This document shows, one piece after another, positions 14,170 to 26,942 of a DNA stretch of 58,000 bases. The notes under the pieces are model-generated. The model was not told where the DNA came from. It ran no database searches and worked only from the letters and a program-made list of their open reading frames with translations. Source of the stretch: Adiantum capillus-veneris (lineage: Eukaryota > Streptophyta > Polypodiopsida > Polypodiales > Pteridaceae); assembly GCA_014529385.2 (NCBI GenBank), contig CM043969.1:13903446-13961445 (forward strand), in the 5' to 3' direction. A program made the position numbers and the translations under genes. The first letter of the stretch is position 1. Each line of letters begins with the position of its first letter.

Positions 14170-15830
14170 CTTATCTCAACATGGAGAGCTTGGTTTCTAG
14201 GTCCACCACTTGTCCAAGTTAATGTAAAAGTGACTCAAGGTTCACAACTTGTGAAAGCAAGGATCCATTGAGGAATACAATCCACTTGGCTATTTTTCCT
14301 TAATTTATTGCATGTGACATTCAAGCAAGGTCCACTTCTAATCTATAACTTCTTAATTTGAGGCATGGGGCATACATAAAATATGTAGCATATGCTCTAT
14401 TGCCTCATAAGAAGGTTGGTTTCAAGGTACACTTATCCATGCTAGCCTATCTTGGAGAAATGATGGAGCTTGCTTCTCTCCTTGTTTCAATGGAGACTAG
14501 CTTGGACAAGTGGTGGACCTTTGCTTCTCTCTATGTTTCAATAGAGTTAGCTTGGACAAGTGGTGATCTTGGAACAAAACCCCCATGTAAAACATATCAT
14601 GGGTATTCCAAGTGATTAGAAAGATTACCATTTAAGATATAACCTTATAGGTTGGACAAATGGAGCTTGGCTTGGAGAAATGGTGGGACTTTGATTCTCT
14701 CCATGTTTCAATGGAGCCTATCTTGGAGAAATGGTGGAGCTTGCTTCTGTCCATGTTTCGATGGAGCCTAGCTTGAACAGTTGGTGGACCTTTGCTTCTC
14801 TCTATGTTTCAATAGAGTTAGCTTAGACACGTGGTGGATCTTCAAACTAAGCCAACTACTATCAATGTTTCCTAGCTTGGACAAGTGGTGGAGTGTTTCT
14901 CTACTCCATGTTTCAATGGATCTTAGCTTGGACAAGTGTTGGACCTTAAAACAAAAACCCCATGTACAACATAGAATGGATTTTTTAGATTTCAATGGAG
15001 TCTAGATTTAACAAATGGTGGAGCTTGTCTTCATCCATGTTTCAATGAAACTAGCTTGGACAAGTGGTGGACCTTGTAACAAACCCCCCCATGTACAACA
15101 TATCATTGGTTTTCTAAGTGATGGGAAGGAATACCATTCAAGATATAAACTTATAGCTTGGATAAGTAGTTGACTTTAAAACCAAATTCATCATAATACA
15201 ATGAAATATAGGTTAGCCAATTCCTAAATCTTGAGACCAAACCTCCCATGCTATTAGAGATAATATATTGGATATTTAGACTACCGGTACACTTTGCAGC
15301 TATAAAAGTTGGACGAGTTGTGGAGCCTTGTTTCTATCCATGTTTTAATGGATCCTAGCTTGGACAAGTGGTGGACCTTGGAAAAAAGCTTCCATGTACA
15401 ACATATATGAGGTTTTCCATGTTTTAATGGAACCTATCTTGGACAAATGGTGAATCTTGCTTCTCTCCATGTTGATTTTGGAACTACCTTAGACAAGTGG
15501 TGGAGCTTTGCTTTTCTACTCTTCATAATACAATGAAGTATAGGTTGGTTACATGGTGAATCTTAAGGCCAAACTTCCCATTTTACTAGAGATGATAGGT
15601 TGGACAAGTGGATCAACCTTCTATTATTTCTCCATGACTATATTGGACAATTAGTAGACCTAACATCTCTCTATGTTGTCTAGAGATAAGCTTGGACAAG
15701 TGATGGACCCTGCTTCTCTCTTCCCTTGGTTTACTAGTTTGAAGACTCGGTATATATACTTTCTTAGATCTAGCTTGAACAAGTGGTGGACCTTGTATCC
15801 ACAGTCTTAATTCATTACAGAAATTTATAT
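14170..15830 (-). repeat. Satellite array A1 (reverse orientation)
   Basis: Degenerate tandem copies of a monomer of about 51 bp, in the form TTTCAATGGAGCCTAGCTTG followed by GACAAGTGGTGGACC. On the minus strand this gives the core GGTCCACCACTTGTCCAAGC. One forward-oriented core sits at 14,208. The right end (about 15,300-15,800) is a distinct terminal module containing CTCTCTTCCCTTGGTTTA and TAGATCTAGCTTG, which reappears at the end of array A2 and, inverted, at the start of array B. Confidence 0.9.
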
Positions 15831-16680
15831 GAAAAAATAACATAGGAATCTTGGTTTGAAGGTCAAGCAATTAGGTTCCAAATGCACATAATAATATATT
15901 TTCCACCCTTAATAAAAGAAAGTTAAATATGTTATTACCAAATTGACAAAGGTAACGTCCAGAATTATATCTTTCCATCTTGTAGATCTAAACTTCATCA
16001 AGGCGACATGCATGTATACATCAACTTTCAAGCCATTCAAGAATACATGCACTTAGATTCCATAGTTTTGTTTTCAAAGTCTTTTAGGTTCTAAAACTCT
16101 TTCACATAAAGTATGTAATGACAAAATTCTTGAAGCAAACATTTGTGCCCAAGAAAAAGATCCCTCTCACATATTTAAAGTCCATTGAATTCTCTGATCC
16201 ACACTTACAAGTTTTATTTTGACATCAAACATCAATTCTTTCATAGTTCCAAATAAATGCAACCTCGATATGAATTGACAAAAAATGAATTTCTTTTTAC
16301 TATATGACCCAACATAGGCCCCAATCAAATAAAAAATGAGTCCCCAAAAATTTGGGTGCACTCTAGCAATACATCAGAGTCCCCTTACAATAGGTGCACT
16401 CCAATAGTACATTGAAGTCCCCTTAGAGTAGGGTGCACTCCATTCAAGTGTTCATAAAATTGACACACCTTTTTTTTTAAAAAAAAAGACTATATCAAAT
16501 TATACAAATGTTGAAAGATACACACTAGAATAAAAAAAGCATCTTATGGCCATATTTTATTCAATGCTTTCGTGTTGACAAGTACACACCAAGGAAATAA
16601 TTTGTCTCAGAATCACTATACTGATTTACAATTGTGTTGTATGTATAGACTCTCTTATCTCTTGCATACAACCCATCCTA
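15831..16680. other. Spacer between satellite arrays A1 and A2, no gene seen
   Basis: AT-rich sequence without satellite cores and without a coding frame I can support. It contains one short direct repeat, listed separately. Confidence 0.6.
16357..16441. repeat. Short direct repeat GGTGCACTC, about 37-bp period
   Basis: GGTGCACTC starts at 16,357, 16,393 and 16,432, each of the first two followed by a TACAT and a GTCCCCTTA word. Period 36-39 bp, about 2.3 copies. Confidence 0.85.
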
Positions 16681-16779
16681 CCAACCATGGAATTATGGTT
16701 CTCTGCAAGAAGTTTTGAAGTTGCTCGGAAAGTTTGCCTCCACATCTTTGGAAAATATAAGTATCTGGATAATGGTGGA

Positions 16780-19700
16780 GCATCATCTCTCCATGTTCAA
16801 TGGAGCCTAGCTTGGACAAGTGGTGGACGTTTGTTTCTCTCTATGTTTCAACGATTTAGCTTGGACAAGTGGTGGACCTTGGAACAAAACCCCATGTAAA
16901 AACATATCATGGACATTACAATGTGGTACTCAAAAATACCTTCAATTATAACCTTATAGGTTGGACAAGTGGTGGACCTTAACAACCCAATTATTATTAA
17001 TATAATGACATAGAGTGGACAAGTGTGATCTTGCGACCAAACCTACTAGAAAAGTAGGTTGGACAAGTGGTGGACCTTGAATGCAAACCCCCATGTACAA
17101 AATATCACTCATGCTACTAGGAATAATTTGGTATTAAGGTCCATGTTTCAATGGAGCCTAGCTTGGAAAAGTGGTGGACCTTTGTTTCTCTCTATGTTTC
17201 AATAGAATTAGCTTGGACAAGTGGTGAACCTTGGAAACAAAACCCCCATGTAAAGCATGTCATGGGCATTACAAGTGGTGAGAAAAAATACCATTCAAGG
17301 TTATACCTTATAGGCTGGAAATGTGGTGGACCTTAGCACCAATTCCTCTTATTATAATGACATAGAGTGGAAAAGTGTGAATTGTGAGACCAAACCTACT
17401 AGGGATAATAGGGTGGACAATGGTTGACCTTGAATGTAAATCACCCATGTACAAAATATCATGGGTTTTGCGTATTTCAATGGAGCCTAGCATCTAGGAA
17501 CATGGTGGAATTTACTTATGTCCATGTTTTAATGGAGCCTATTAGGAGAAATGGTGGAGGTTCCTTCTCTCCATGTTTCAATGGAGCCTAGCTTGGACAA
17601 GTCGTGGAACTGTTTCTCTACTATGTTTAAATATGGTTAGCTTGGACAAGTGGTGGATCTTGGAATGAAACTCCATGTAAAACATATCATGGGCATTTCA
17701 AGTGGCGAGAAAGGATACCATTTAAGATATAACCTTATAGGTTGGAAGTGGTGGACCTTAACACAATATAATGACATAGAGTGTACAAGTGGTGAATCTT
17801 GAAACCAAACCACTCATGCTACTAGGGATAATAGGTTAAACAAGTGGTGGTGGGCCTTGAAATAAACCCCCTAGAGTGTTTCAATGGAGCCTAGCTTGGA
17901 AACATGGTAAGCTTGCTTCTCTCCATGTTTCAATGCAGCCTATCTTGGATAAATGGTGGAGCATCATTCTCTCCATGTTTCAATGGAGCCTAGCTTGGAC
18001 AAGTGGTGGACCTTTGTTTCTCTCTATGTTTGAAAGAGTTATCTTGGAAAAGTGGTGGACCTTGGAACAAAACCCCATGTAAAACATATCATGGACATTA
18101 CAAGTGGTGAGAAAAAATACCATTTAATATATAACCTTATAGGTTGGACAAGTGGTGGACCTTAACACCCAATTATTCTTAATATAATGACATAGAGTGG
18201 ATAAGTGGTGAACTTGGACCAAACCTACTAGGAAATAGGTTCGACAAGTGGTGGACCTTGAATGCAAACCCCCAATGTACAAAATATCACTCATGCTACT
18301 AGAAATAATTTGGTATTAAGGTCCATGTTTCAATGGAGCCTAGCTTGGAAAAGTGGTGGACCTTTGTTTCTCTCTATGTTTCAATAGATTTAGCTTGGAC
18401 AAGTGGTGGACCTTGGAACAAAACCCCCATGTAAATCATGTCATGGGCATTACAAGTGGTGAGAAAAAATACCATTCAAGCTATAACATTATAGGTTGGA
18501 CAAGTGGTGGACCTTAACACCCAATTCCTCTTATTATAATGACATAGAGTGGACAAGTGGTGAATCATGAGACCAAACCTACTAGGGATAATAGGTTGGA
18601 CAAGTGGTGACCTTGAATGTAAACCCCCATGTACAAAATATTATGGGTATTGGGTATTTCAATGGAGCCTAGCATCTTGGAGACATGGTGGAGCTTATTT
18701 CTCTCCATGTTTCAATGGAGCCTATCTAGGAAACAGTGGAGGTTCCTTCTCTCCATGTTTCAATGGAGCCTAGCTTGGACAAGTGGTGGACCTTTGTTTC
18801 TCTATATGTTTTAATAGAGTTAGCTTGGACAAGTGGTGGACCTTGGAATGAAACCCCCATGTAAAACATATCATGGGCATTTCAAGTGGTGAGAAAGGAT
18901 ACCATTTAAATATAACCTTATAGGTTGGACAAGTGGTGGACCTTAACACATAGTTCTTCTTAATATAATGACATAGAGTGTACAAGTGGTGAATCTTGAG
19001 ACCAAACCACTCGTGCTACTAGGGATAATAGGTTGGACAAGTGGTGGACCTTGAATGTAAACCCCTCATGTACAAAATTATGGGTTTAGGGTATTTCAAT
19101 GGAGCCTAGCTTGGAACATGGTGGAGATTGATTCTCTCAATGTTTCAATGGACCTATTTGGAGAAATGGTGGATCATCCTTCTCTCCATGTTTCAATGGA
19201 GCCTTACCTTGGACAAGTGGTGGGTGTTGGAACAAAACCCCTTTGTAAAACATAGCATGGACATTACAAGTGATAAGGAAAAATATCATTCAAGATATAA
19301 ACCTTACAGGTTGGAAAAGTGGTGATGGACCTTGACAAGTGGTGAAGGATACCATTTAAGATATACCCTTATAGGTTGGACAAGTGGTGGACCTTAACAC
19401 CCAGTTATTCTTAATATAATGACATAGAGTGGATAAGTGGTGAATCTTAAGACCAAACCACTCATGCTACTAGGTATAATACGTTAGAGAAGTGGTAGAC
19501 CTTGAATGTAAACACCCCATGTACAAAATATCATGGTTTTAGGGTGTTTCAATGGAGCCTAGAATCTTGGAGACATGGTAGATCTTGATTCTTTCCATGT
19601 TGAATGGCACCTATCTTGGAAAAATGATGGAGGTTACTTCTCTCCATGCTTCAATGGAGCCTAGCTTTGACAAGTGGTGAACCTTGCTTCTCTCTATGTT

Positions 19701-21065
19701 TGAATAGAGTTAGCTTGGACAAGTGGTGGACCTTTGCTTCTCTCTATGTTTGAATAGAGTTAGCTTGGACAAGTGGTGGACCTTGGAATGAAACCCCCAT
19801 GTAAAACATATCATGGGCATTTCAAGTGGTGAGAAAGGATACCATTTAAGATATAACCTTATAGGTTGGACAAGTGGTGGACCTTAATACATAGTTCTTC
19901 TAATATAATGACATAGAGTGTACAAGTGGTGTATCTTGAGACCAAACCACTCGTGCTACTAGGGATAATAGGTTAGACAAGTGGTGGGCCTTGAATAAAA
20001 CCCCCCATGTACAAAATAAAATGGGTTTAGGGCATTTAAATGGAGCCTAGCTTGGAGACATGGTGGAGCTTTCTTCTCTCCATGTTTCAATGAAGCCTAT
20101 CTTGGAGAAATGGTGGAGCATCCTTCTCTCCATGTTTCAATATAGCTTAGCTTGGACAAGTGGTGGATCTTTGGTTCTCTCTATGTTTCAATAGAGTTAG
20201 CTTGGACAAGTGGTGGACATTGAAACAAAACTCCCATGTAAAACATATCATGGGTTGTTCAAGTTGTGAGAAAAAAAACCATTTAAAATATAACCTTATA
20301 GGTTGGACAAGTGGTGGACCTTAACACCCAATCCTTTTTAATACAATGACATAGAGTGGACAAGTGGTGAATCTTGAGACCAAAGCTATCAAGCTACTAG
20401 GGATATAGGTTGGACAAGTGGTGGATCTTGAATGTACATCCCCTATGTACAAAATATCATGGGTTTTAGGGTGTTTCAATGGAATCTAGCATATTGGAGA
20501 CATGGTGGAGCTTGCTTCGCTCCATGTTTCAAGTGGTGGACCTTCAATTATTTTCCCATACCTAGTTTAGACAACCATACACTTTGCAACTCTAAAGGTT
20601 GGACAAGTGGTGGAGCTTTGTTTATTTCCATGTTTTAATGGATCCTAGCTTGGACAAGTGGTGGACCTTGGAAAAAAGTCCCCCCTGTACAACATAGCTG
20701 AGTTTTTTCATGTTTTAATGGAAGAGAGATTTGACAAATGGTGGAGCTTGCTTATCTCCATGTGGATTTTAGAACTAGCTTGGACAAGTGGTGGAGCTTT
20801 GCTTTTTACTCTTCATAATACAATGATGTATAGGTTGGTTACATGGTGAATCTTAAGGCCAAACCTCCCATCTTACTAGAGATGATAGGTTGGACAAGTG
20901 TTCAACCTTCTATCATTTCTCCATGCCTATAATTAGACAATTAGTAGAACTAGCATCTTTCTATGTTGTCTAGAGCTGAGCTTGGACAAGTAGTGGACCT
21001 TGCTACTCTCTTCCCTTGGTTTATTAGTTTGAAGACTCATTATATATACTTGCTTAGATCTATAT
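16780..21065 (-). repeat. Satellite array A2 (reverse orientation)
   Basis: The same 51-bp-type monomers as A1, organised into higher-order units of roughly 440-490 bp. The anchor CTACTAGGGATAATAGGTT recurs around 18,580, 19,015 and 19,957, with a changed form near 19,465. Within units, blocks such as CTTATAGGTTGGACAAGTGG and GACATAGAGTGGACAAG recur in fixed order. The array ends with the same terminal module as A1 (about 20,590-21,065). No gene is supported in it. Confidence 0.92.
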
Positions 21066-21990
21066 AATTACTCATTAGTTAGGTTACAAGTAGGTATGTA
21101 ATTTGTTAGCCTCAAGGGACTTTGAATATTGAATAGTAAGAAAGTCAAGTGCTGGTTTGAAGATCTTTTGCTTATCTAAACTAGACTCTAACTCAATAAT
21201 AAGTCTCTTAAGTTCCACGAATTGTCCTATCTAGGCTCCAAAAGAGTCTTAATTGGTTTGTGCTAGATTCTAACTTCCTTGATGGGGTAGAATCCTAGAA
21301 AAATGAGGCACTATAAGTTTTACCTTAGCTCAAATGGATTTTTCACTTAAACTCGACTGCAATTTGGCATCTAGTATCTTTGTCTGATGGAGTTTAACAC
21401 TAGATACATAGTAGTGATATTTAAGCTTCATGTCTCTTCACTTGATCGAGATATGAGACCATACTTTCAAGGTCACCACTTGTCTTACCTAAAGACCAAT
21501 GTGAGACATGGGAGCAAGAAAGCCATCCGATATTGTTTTAAGGACTATTACATAGACAATCAATAACTTAAGTAAAGCAAAAAGACTTGGATCTTTCACA
21601 ATTAATAACTTAAGTAAAGCCAAAAAGACTTGGATCTTTGACAGTTTTTTTCAAACTAAAAAAGCACAATCTCATGCTAACAAAACTATAAATCACAATT
21701 GAAAGTTTTGAACGAGAAAAAGATCAACAATCTTATAAGAAGGATACTTTTCATTTCATTTGATGATTACAAACTAAAAGAAAGTCTCTCAAGAAATTGA
21801 TAAACAAAAAATGTAGGTGACTGCTTCATTATTTTGAGCAAAACATATCAAAATCTCTATTGATTGAGCTCCATCTAGTAGTATCCTTTGTAAGATCCTG
21901 CAGGAAGGAATAAAAAGAAAGATTTGTTAGATACCATGCACATGAGTGTTCAAGTATGTGTATCAAGAATATATGACATGTCACTAGTAC
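21066..21990. other. Left flank of the gene block, no gene seen
   Basis: Unique AT-rich sequence between the end of array A2 and the last codon of the phosphatase-like gene. It contains one short duplication: AATAACTTAAGTAAAGC followed by AAAAAGACTTGGATCTTT occurs twice, at about 21,563 and 21,603. It may hold the 3' UTR of the minus-strand gene. Confidence 0.5.
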
Positions 21991-21991
21991 C

Positions 21992-23170
21992 TTAGGGTTG
22001 CTTTCTATCCAGCCTTAGAAGATTGTTCTCAGCTTTCACCTTATTTATATAAGCCTTTGCTGTGGTTGCCTTCAAAACTCCTTTTGTGTTACAACCCAAT
22101 GTGTGTGCCTTCATGCTTTCAATGGGTGTACGCTCCTTTGCTAAGATCTCTTGTATTTGGGCTCTTCTCATTTCATTGCGGTGGCTTGTGTCACTTGCAT
22201 TTTCAATGATAGTTTCATCTCTGTCACCTTTTGCAGGTGGTATTCTTCTTGTAAAGAACACCTTAGCTGACCAAACATCATTTTTCTGCTTCCAATACTC
22301 CATGATTTGTTTGTATTCACTATCATTTGTCACTATAGGTTGTCCATAACGATTAGAAGCAATTAAATCACGCACATCCCTTCTCTCATCAAGCTGAATC
22401 AAGTATGGCAGTAGCTCCTCCAAGAGCATATTGTCAACCATCTTCTCAGCATCAAATTGTGGTGGAAAAATGCAATTGTTTGCTGGTGAAATACATCCCT
22501 TGTAAGGAGAGTCATCAATAAGCACTGTTCTTTGTGGATCACATTCAAACCCCATGGCAATTTTGGCTAGAGGCTTGAACATTGCCTCAACGTTTGGATT
22601 GTCGGGTCTAAACAATTTTTGAGTTTGAGCGGTGTAGCAAACATCTTGCGACCAAATTGCAAAGAAAGGCAATGTATCCTCAGCTAAGTTGTTTAGTGCT
22701 GCAAGGATTTGATACACATTATTCCTAGTAGCTGTCGACCAAATTGCAACATTAAACCTTGTAAAATAGTCTTCAAGAATTGGATGCAACCTGGCCTGAG
22801 TATAATATATCTTTTTGAATCCATTTGCACTGAGTTGTGGTGTGAGGATGGTTGAGGGGAACGTTTCAACAATAGACCATTTAAATCCAATATAATTGTA
22901 AGCATGGATTTCTCAACATCTACGCTACATGACGTAGTACCAATTGGCAATAGCTCGTGAGTGGACTTTTCAGTCTCTTTTGATGTATGTTGCATTTTTG
23001 AAGCATCGATTTCTTGGTTCTCATTATTGGAAGCTTGCTCAAGTTGCACAACACTAGACTCTAGTATAGAAATATCATCCATCTTGGGCACTTTAGAAAC
23101 CATAGAATCTATGGATTCTATAGTTGTTGACTGAACCATAGGAGCATTATCCATCCCAGTTTGTGAATCT
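21992..23170 (-). pseudogene. NIF/FCP1-type HAD phosphatase-like protein, frameshifted
   Basis: The protein starts at ATG 23,154 or continues from a spliced exon; a good acceptor (pyrimidines then TTCTTAG) precedes 23,170. A polar, Ser/Glu-rich N-terminus of about 85 residues is followed by the HAD nucleophile motif LDLNGLLL (about 22,870-22,893), RPG, RFNVAIWST (about 22,733-22,755), a conserved lysine region around QKLFRPDNP, and VLIDDSPYKG (about 22,500-22,530). This order matches the NLI-interacting-factor/FCP1 phosphatase fold, whose members dephosphorylate proteins such as the RNA polymerase II tail. Two oddities stand out. The usual DxDxT is DLNGL, so the second catalytic Asp is Asn, and the frame slips by one base just after RPG near 22,788, where one missing T would explain it. 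The frame then runs open to TAA. It is either a recent pseudogene or an intact gene with a sequence error. Confidence 0.7.
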
Positions 23171-23810
23171 AAGAAAACACACACACAAATGGTATCTCAA
23201 AACCACTAGAATTTTATTCACCATATTTATATGTAGAACTCCTAGTAAGAAATTTATTTAAGGTAAAGTCGTTGTTAGAATCCTTGCAACCATTTTCAGC
23301 ATTCGTACACCAAACACCACTTGTCTAAAATACAATCTACTAACTCAACATTTTCCATCCTACACTTTATTAAAGATGAGTACTTAAAGTGAAAACTAAA
23401 AGCCACCCTTGTTGAGGAAACATGGATACAAGGTCCACCAAATGTCCAACCTAGACTACAAGCAAACAATTAGAGATTTGGCTTAGATTTGGATTCAAAG
23501 GCCACCACTTATTCAAGTAAGATAACTCCACTTGTTTAAGACAGTAATGTTTGAAGCCCCACCACTTGTCCAACCTAGACATTGATTAAATTTTGGTAAG
23601 ATTTATCACAAATCTAGAGTAGAATCAAGATTCTATGGCCAAGGTAGTCAAATAAGTTAGACAACACACAAAGCATAAGAGCACTCTAGATTCTCGTTGA
23701 GCATAAACTAAACAATAATCAAATGTTATATTCACTTGAGATTTCATCCATGAAAAATGAAAATGATGCATGTACTTGAGATTTCCATCCATGTACAATA
23801 CTTTACAATG
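23171..23810. other. Spacer between the two minus-strand genes
   Basis: No coding frame recognised. Scattered single satellite cores are visible (for example AAGGTCCACCAAATGTCCAA near 23,431, and further degenerate ones at about 23,500 and 23,555), so the satellite also occurs outside its arrays. A 5' exon of the phosphatase-like gene could lie here. Confidence 0.4.
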
Positions 23811-24366
23811 TCAAGTAAAGTTATAGTCAGCAAACAACTCTTCTCCTGCTTCAACTTGACAAATAGTCTCAATGCATACATGGCCATATTCTTCTGACTT
23901 GATGTGTGAAGAGGTGCATTTATGCCAAGGTGGCAAATTTGGATCAAATGTATAGCGTACGTTGGGACAGACATTTGTACTGTGAGAACTATTTATATAG
24001 CCCGACACGTTTCCTTCTTCTACACAACCAATAATGTATGATTGATCTTCCTCTTCTTCTATGTTTGGATCCTCTAGAAGAGAATATTTATAAGCTCTTG
24101 GAAAATTTTGCATATCTTTTTCCAGTCTTGAAATCTATACTTATGCCCTCCATAGTTTAGAATAGTCAAACCACTTTCCAGGGTAGTATGCACAAATAGC
24201 CCATAACCAGCTCCTTCAATACATGAAAGTCGCACTTCAAAATCCACACCGTTAATATGGAAAATTACATCTTTGGGAATAGGAAAAGTTGGTGTCCCAA
24301 AAGGATCTTCATGCCAATCATAGTGTGAAATACATCTAGTTTTTATATCACTTAACTCCTTTGTGT
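23811..24366 (-). pseudogene. Exon 3: SET domain at the C-terminus
   Basis: After the acceptor at 24,367 the frame reads through GAGYGLFVHTTLESGLTIL (about 24,155-24,215) and NYGG, then VSGYINSSHSTNVCPNVRY (about 23,945-24,010), and ends EAGEELFADYNFT followed by TGA. These are the GxG, Y-x-G, N-H-S-like and ELxxDYxF motifs of SET lysine methyltransferases, in the correct order. The canonical NHS is replaced by NSSHS, a form of uncertain activity. There is no post-SET cysteine cluster. A two-base change near 24,118 shifts the frame between the DWKK and MQNFPRAYKYSLLED parts. The SET family usually modifies histone lysines; the target here is unknown. Confidence 0.7.
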
Positions 24367-26942
24367 CTGCAAAAAGAAGAAAATATTATGCATAAAATAA
24401 TGACAATATCAAAGAAAGATATCATTATTTTATAGTCCAATAGGTCCATTGTATGGAAGACTTAGAGTGCCTCTTACATGGTGCCTCCAAGGTTTCCAAA
24501 AAATAAAATCATTGGAAAAAAAAGGCCACTGTGTCTCCAATCTATTGCCCATTTGAAGCATAGAGAGAACCAAGGTCCACCACTTGTCCAAGCTAGACAT
24601 GGAGCATTGACACAAGATCCAACACTTATCCAAGAACCCTATAGTATATGTGGTAACATGGGATGCATTGATGCAACAAAAGTAGTCTAGCCTCCTCATC
24701 CATCTCTTTTTTCTTGTAGCCTAGAGGGATTAGTTTCAAGGTCTATCACTAGTCAAAAACTACACATAGAACATTGATACAAGGTTCCACCACATGTGAA
24801 ACCTATCATCTCTAGTAGCATGGATGGTTTGATATCAAGGTTCACTGCGTGTCCTACCTATACTCTATTGTAGCATAGAGATTCTGGTTTGGTGGTACTA
24901 CACTTGTCCAAACTTGGCTTGTTGTTGATATCTGGAGGTAATCAAGGGTCCTCCACTTGTCCAAGTTAGGCATATAAAACAATTGCAAGGTCCACCATGT
25001 GTACAACATATGATTGATTATAGCATGCATGGTCTTATTTCATGGGCAACCATCTTCTCTCCAACATGTGTCCAACCTCGGCTCCATTGAAGCATGGAGA
25101 GAAGCAAGGTCCACCACTTATCAAAGCTATTATTTTCTCCCAGTGCTTTCAAAACCCATAATACGTTGTACATGGGGGGGGGGGGATTCTTGTTTCAAGG
25201 TCCACCACTTGGCTAAGATTGGATCCATTGAAACATAAAGAGAAGCAAGCTCTACCATTTGTCCAAGCTAGGTGCCATTGAAACATGAAAACCCCATAAT
25301 ATGTTGTATACGGGGGGGGTTTTCACGGTCTACCACTTGTCTAAGCTATGGTCCATTGGAACATGGAGAGAATCAAAGCTCCACCACTTTTCTAAGCTAG
25401 GATCCATTGAAACATGGAGAGAAGCAAGCTCCATTGTTTGTCTAAGCTAAGCTCCATTGGAACATGGAGAAAACAAGCTCCACCACTTGCCTATTATTGC
25501 ATAGAGATTCTGGTTTGAAGGTCCACCACTTGTCCAACCTTGCCTTCATGTATGGAGATAATAAAGAGTGCAATGCTTCTCTAAGCTAGGGACATAAAAG
25601 AGTTTCAAGGTCCACTACATATACGATCTATGATGGGTTGTAGCATGGGAGGTTTCATTTTAAGGTTGACCACTTCTCCAGCTCCGCTTGTCCAACCTCA
25701 GATCCATTGAATAATGGAGAATAAAGGTGTACCAAATCTCCAAAATAGGCAAGAAAATCTCTATAAAACCCATGAATTGTTAATATATGCTATGCTGTGG
25801 AGTTTTGTTTGAAGGTCCACTCCTTATCCAAGCTACAATCCATTGAAGCATGGAAATAAGTAAGATATATCTATAGTCCAAGATAGGATCCATTGAAGCA
25901 TAGAGAGAATCAAGGTCCACCACTTGTCCAAGCTATGCATGGGTAATTGATATAAGGACCACTACGTTTTCACCTATACTATGCTCTATCATGGATGGTT
26001 TCATATACCAACCTATTTAGTAGGTTGTATTATGGGGGTTTGGTTTCAAGGTACTTCACTTGTCTAAGGTGGGTTCCATTGAACCATGGAGAGAAACAAT
26101 GTCTACCACTTGTCCGAAATATGCTCCTTTAAAACATAAAAGCAAGGTCCACCACTTTTCCAAGCTAATGTTTCTCTCCATTGAAGCATGGAGAGAAACA
26201 AGGTCTACCACCTGTCCAAAATATGCTCCATTGAAACATAAAAGCAAGGTCCACCACTTGTCCAAGCTAATATAACAAATGGGTGTTGGTTACAAGGTGT
26301 ACCACACTTGTCTAAACTAGTCTCATGCAAGGCTACCACATGTCCAAGCTATATGAGCTTGTTTGAAGGTCTACCACACCTCTTGAAATTAGGATCCATG
26401 TAAGGTCCACCTTTTGTCAAGCTATGCTTTAATGAGTACTAAAACTAAGTAAATTGCAGTACTTAAATACCTTTCCAAGCTCATTAAGATTTTGGTCTCT
26501 AAGGCCACCACCACATGTCTAATCTATGCTCTAATTGATTACTTATGCTAGTTCTCAAAGTCCAAACATAAGCTCCCTTCTAGCAAGGTTAGTTTAAATT
26601 TAGGCTCCAACACCTGTCTAAGCTAGGTTCAATTTATGAAGCATCACCATTTAACCATGCTACGATCTAATGTATCATATCAAGGGGGTATTGATAAAAG
26701 GTCCAAAACTTATTGAGTTCAAGCTCTTAAGTAATTAAGTCTTTGTGAGTATTAAATGTTATAGTTTTAGTCTAAAGATCCACCATTCAAAAACTCAAGT
26801 AATTTACTATTTACATTCAAACCTTGAATGCTTGAGATAAAAAATACAAACTCAATCAATACTATATAAAGCAAAATCTAACATTAAGAGTATCAAATCA
26901 GTAACAAGAAACACTAACATGCACAAGAAACTCAAAACATAC
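24367..26942 (-). other. Large intron 2 of the ParB-SET gene, filled with satellite
   Basis: Intron of 2576 bp by donor GTATGT and acceptor GCAG. About 1.9 kb of it is satellite of the same family as the flanking arrays. It also contains a G9 run near 25,178 and a G8 run near 25,311. Confidence 0.5.
24540..26420 (+). repeat. Satellite array inside the intron (forward orientation)
   Basis: Degenerate copies of the core GGTCCACCACTTGTCCAAGC, with ATTGAAACATGGAGAGAAGC between cores, in plus orientation, the same as array B and opposite to A1 and A2. The copies are more diverged and less regular than in array B. A clear internal duplication lies at 26,080-26,270, where the same about 110-bp segment occurs twice (ATATGCTCC.TTGAAACATAAAAGCAAGG). 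Confidence 0.85.

Noticed and set aside
14358-20849. Many 60-90-codon open frames in the left satellite arrays
   Set aside because: They translate satellite monomers, recur in several frames, and have no independent support as genes.
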